Under the pieces are notes generated by a model. The model saw only the letters and a list, made by a program, of their open reading frames with translations, had not been told where the DNA came from and searched no databases. The position numbers were made by a program, and so were the translations under genes. Below are positions 61,324-64,000 of a DNA stretch of 64,000 nucleotides, one piece after another (the first letter of the stretch is position 1; the number at the start of each line of letters is the position of its first letter). Location of the stretch: positions 2,108,001-2,172,000 of the forward strand of contig OZ245840.1 in assembly GCA_965228775.1 (NCBI GenBank), read 5' to 3'. The stretch is from JANQMY01 sp965228775. Its GTDB lineage: Bacteria; Pseudomonadota; Alphaproteobacteria; JANQMY01.

Positions 61324-62079
61324 CTACGCCACCTGCATGGCACCACCATCGACCAGCATACCGATGCCGCTGACGAACGCAGCATCATCAGACGCCAAAA
61401 ACAATGCGGCCTTCGCAATATCTTCCGGCTGGCCCAGCCGACCGAGAGGAGCCTTGTTCTTCCAATAATCGCTGAAAGAAGGCTCAGCCGCAAATACGTC
61501 TCGCGTAATGCCCGTCACAATGGCGCCAGGCTGAATACAATTCGCCGTGATGCCGAACGGTCCAAACTCCACGGCGAAGGTACGGGTCAACCCCAGCACA
61601 CCATGTTTCGATGCGGTATAGGCCGCCATACCGGACGCGGAAAAGCTGCTCATAACGGATCCTGTACTGATGATACGCCCCGCCTTGCTTTCCTTGAGCA
61701 AGGGCAAGCATCCGCGTGTGATGCGAACAACCGAAGTCAAATCAACGGAAAGCACATGGTCCCACAGCTCGTCCGATAACTCATCCACGGGGGCCCCGGC
61801 GGCCGTTCCCGCATTGTTAAAAAGGATATCAAGACCACCGAAAGCATCCGCCGCAGCTTTGGAAATGACGGCTGGCGCATCTTCCTCGGTAACGTCCTTC
61901 TTGACGATGGTGACATTGTCGACGCCGCCGAAAACCTCATCGATATTCGAGGAGGGAAGATCGTTGGCCACAACGCGAGCCCCTTCTTGCAGAAAGACTT
62001 CCACCGTGGCTTTGCCGATCCCGTCCGCCGCTCCGGTAACAACCGCGATTTTGCCGTTCAGTCTGTTTGATCCTGTCAT
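61324..62079 (-). CDS. Short-chain dehydrogenase/reductase
   Basis: 251 residues: TGAADGIGKA cofactor loop, NNAG, catalytic Ser in STGSVMSSFSASG and Tyr-Lys in YTASKHG, PGAIVTG, and a C-terminal GGAMQVA end. NAD(P)(H)-dependent oxidation of a hydroxyl, substrate unknown. Asp after the second strand (VVANDL) suggests NAD(H). 48 bases from the oxidoreductase start; may share its transcript. Confidence 0.92.
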   Translation of the reverse strand: MTGSNRLNGKIAVVTGAADGIGKATVEVFLQEGARVVANDLPSSNIDEVFGGVDNVTIVKKDVTEEDAPAVISKAAADAFGGLDILFNNAGTAAGAPVDELSDELWDHVLSVDLTSVVRITRGCLPLLKESKAGRIISTGSVMSSFSASGMAAYTASKHGVLGLTRTFAVEFGPFGITANCIQPGAIVTGITRDVFAAEPSFSDYWKNKAPLGRLGQPEDIAKAALFLASDDAAFVSGIGMLVDGGAMQVA

Positions 62080-62291
62080 GTGATAAGCCCCAATTGATTT
62101 CGATGTCTAGAATTGGGCGCCATTCTGACGTCAATTCGAAACACGCGGAAGTCAAAAAAGCCTTTAGAATCCACAACCTGGAGCGGGTGTCGTGCACAAT
62201 TTGACTTACGATACAAAGGCAAAGGTGGCACCGCATGTCAGTAAAACACAAAGGAATGGACCAAGGCGCCGGATTCGGGCTAAGGACAAGT

Positions 62292-62939
62292 ATGAAAGCA
62301 GTCATCATTCCCGTTACGCCCTTCCAACAGAACTGTTCCCTTTTGTGGGATGAAACAACCATGAAAGGCGCGCTGGTGGATCCGGGCGGCGACATTGACC
62401 GGCTCTTATCCGTTGTCGATGAGAACGGTGTCACGCTGGAAAAGCTCCTGTTGACCCACGGGCATTTGGATCATGCAGGCGGCACAGCCGAACTTGCAGA
62501 ACGGTTCAGCCTGCCCATAGAGGGCCCGCATATTGCCGACAAGTTCCTGCTGGACAGCCTTGCCGAACAGGGAGGGCGTTTTGGAATGACCTCTGCCCGG
62601 CCTTGCACGCCGGACCGGTGGCTTGAAGGCGGAGACACGGTAACGGTCGGGTCGCTTACCTTACAGGTTCGCCATTGCCCGGGACATACGCCGGGGCATG
62701 TGGTATTTTTCGATGAAACAGCGCGCCTTGCCACGGTCGGAGATGTGTTGTTTCAAGGCTCCATCGGCCGGTCCGATCTCCCGGGCGGGAATCACGATAC
62801 ACTGATCCAGTCCATCCGAAACGAGCTATGGCCATTGGGCGACGACGTCACTTTCGTTCCTGGGCATGGCCCCCTATCGACGTTCGGTGCGGAGCGGAAG
62901 ACAAATCCATTTTGTGCCGATGCGTTGTTCCAGAACTAA
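62292..62939 (+). CDS. Metallo-beta-lactamase-fold hydrolase (glyoxalase II-like, YcbL group)
   Basis: 215 residues from ATG 62292, behind AAGGACAAG. Zinc ligands: THGHLDHAGG (HxHxDH), HCPGHTPGH, GDVLFQGSIGRSDLPGG (Asp), FVPGHGPLST. The GSIGRSD.PGG segment is typical of the YcbL/glyoxalase II-like thioester hydrolases. Cytoplasmic. Confidence 0.92.
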   Translation: MKAVIIPVTPFQQNCSLLWDETTMKGALVDPGGDIDRLLSVVDENGVTLEKLLLTHGHLDHAGGTAELAERFSLPIEGPHIADKFLLDSLAEQGGRFGMTSARPCTPDRWLEGGDTVTVGSLTLQVRHCPGHTPGHVVFFDETARLATVGDVLFQGSIGRSDLPGGNHDTLIQSIRNELWPLGDDVTFVPGHGPLSTFGAERKTNPFCADALFQN

Positions 62940-62962
62940 GTTCACCGAAGAATAGATTTTCC

Positions 62963-63541
62963 ATGGTCGAAAAGTATCACATCAGCGCCGAAGAGCTTTT
63001 GGAGGATTCCTTTAAGCTCGGCGTGCAAATTTTGGATAGCGGTTTCAAGCCAACTTACATCATCGGCATTTGGCGCGGCGGTTCCCCACCCGGCATCGCC
63101 GTTCAGGAACTGCTGGATTTCTTCGGTGTCAGCGCCGACCACATCGCCATTCGTACGTCGTCCTATACCGGCATCGACGAGCGCAGCGACAATGTCCGCG
63201 TTCATGGCCTTCACTACATCATCGAAAATGCAAACGCAGAAGATGCATTGCTCATCGTTGACGATGTTTTCGATTCCGGGTCGAGCATTGCGGCCACCAT
63301 CGAACATATTCATCGCCTGTGCCGGCGAAACGCACCTCACGATATTCGTGTCGCCACTGTCTATTACAAGCCGCGAAAGAACATTACACAACGCGTTCCG
63401 GATTACTTCGTACACGAAACGGACAAGTGGCTTGTCTTCCCGCATGAACTTGCCGGCCTTACAGACGATGACATTCGCGCAAAGAAATCCGGTGGCGATG
63501 TCGTCCTCCAAAGACTGCTGAAGCGCGGCGAACAAAGCTAA
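62963..63541 (+). CDS. Phosphoribosyltransferase-family protein
   Basis: 192 residues from ATG 62963. PRPP-binding loop ALLIVDDVFDSGSSI and the early GIWRGGSPPGIAV loop are canonical for type I PRTases. Length and C-terminus fit hypoxanthine/xanthine-guanine-type PRTases, but the base is not decidable. 23 bases after the hydrolase. Confidence 0.88.
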   Translation: MVEKYHISAEELLEDSFKLGVQILDSGFKPTYIIGIWRGGSPPGIAVQELLDFFGVSADHIAIRTSSYTGIDERSDNVRVHGLHYIIENANAEDALLIVDDVFDSGSSIAATIEHIHRLCRRNAPHDIRVATVYYKPRKNITQRVPDYFVHETDKWLVFPHELAGLTDDDIRAKKSGGDVVLQRLLKRGEQS

Positions 63542-63703
63542 CACCCAAGATTTTCGGCTTCATCTGTGTACATATGTTCCGTTAGCAGCCCTATTCGGCG
63601 AGTGCTAGTAGATTAGCCTTGAGCCGTTAAGACTAATTTCAAATCCTTCTTGCGATCATTCCGTATATACCTCAAGATTATTTGCAGGCGATGGAGTGAA
63701 CGT

Positions 63704-63982
63704 ATGAAGAGTAGACATTCCCACGACCTTGAAATGAAACTGAAGGGGTACCTGCTGAGCACGGCGGAAATCCTGTATTGGATGCCGGATCACCCCAGCC
63801 TTCTGCAAACATTCGTCTGGCAGCATTACGATATTGCTCCTCAGTACCCGGAGCTTAAAAAGTTTCTCCATTTTTGGGAAACGAACATTGAAGGAAAACT
63901 GCATTCGGTGCGCGTGGCCCGGGACCGGCTCGTCAAGCCGGCCGATTTTTCCTCAATCGATATGGAATTGCGCCTTCATTGA
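63704..63982 (+). CDS. Usg family protein
   Basis: 92 residues from ATG 63704, with GGAGTGA seven bases upstream (frame open to 63650). The sequence LKGYLLSTAEILYWMPDHPS, then LLQTFVWQ and LHSVRVARD, is the conserved core of the Usg family, small proteins seen almost only in alphaproteobacteria and named from a gene near tryptophan biosynthesis genes. Function not established. Confidence 0.9.
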   Translation: MKSRHSHDLEMKLKGYLLSTAEILYWMPDHPSLLQTFVWQHYDIAPQYPELKKFLHFWETNIEGKLHSVRVARDRLVKPADFSSIDMELRLH

Positions 63983-64000
63983 GGCTGCGCTAGAAAAAAG

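Overview
The window looks like a chromosomal segment of an alphaproteobacterium. The evidence is the Usg-family protein at the right end, a RibB fused to a GTP cyclohydrolase II-like domain without zinc ligands, a TIGR03364-type FAD oxidase beside PhnX, and the general gene mix. The lineage cannot be fixed further by eye. No tRNA, rRNA, CRISPR array or intact insertion sequence was seen.

Left part (1-28905): an accessory island of large, soluble-looking proteins of unknown function, interleaved with four small proteins that have the size and alpha/beta pattern of class I (CesT/Tir-type) type III secretion chaperones (7154-7645, 15199-15639, 15685-16158, 20933-21469). I read it as an effector-and-chaperone locus; no secretion apparatus genes lie in the window, so this is inference. 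The plus-strand block 1-7645 holds a truncated coiled-coil giant, two tandem paralogues and a chaperone. After two exported proteins (a YHYH-domain protein and its partner) come minus-strand genes: a Pro/Gln-rich protein, a 432-aa and a 999-aa protein that share a domain resembling the Josephin deubiquitinase fold with its catalytic residues replaced (one copy and two copies), two chaperones, and a 1515-aa protein with a papain-like Gln...Cys motif, preceded by its own chaperone. A divergent 901-aa protein and a pair of paralogues (N-terminal module plus Sel1 repeats, N-terminal module plus duplicated helical repeats) close the island. A short N-terminal module recurs in four of these proteins, and a TGAGACTGTGG-like motif recurs about 100 bases upstream of several operons.

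Middle part (29056-42651): a Prx5-type peroxiredoxin, an endonuclease/exonuclease/phosphatase-family enzyme, a patch of gene debris with a palindromic repeat, then a plus-strand run of two glycosyltransferases, an FAD-dependent amine oxidase, PhnX, a phosphonate monoester hydrolase-like sulfatase and an enoyl-CoA hydratase-family protein. The FAD enzyme, PhnX and hydrolase together suggest degradation of aminoethylphosphonate or its esters. Next comes a TetR/membrane-anchored GST unit divergent from a VOC dioxygenase/FAH-family hydrolase pair, then a 28-codon ORF with a near-perfect Shine-Dalgarno sequence and a strong terminator.

Right part (42181-63982): ordinary chromosomal genes. There is aromatic amino-acid catabolism (Lrp regulator, HPPD, a VOC protein, phenylalanine hydroxylase) and a threonine/serine dehydratase. 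An S9 peptidase, OxyR and an RND efflux pump with its adaptor follow. Then come RibBX, a two-component system facing an EF-hand protein, a molybdopterin oxidoreductase, an SDR, a metallo-beta-lactamase-fold hydrolase, a phosphoribosyltransferase and Usg.
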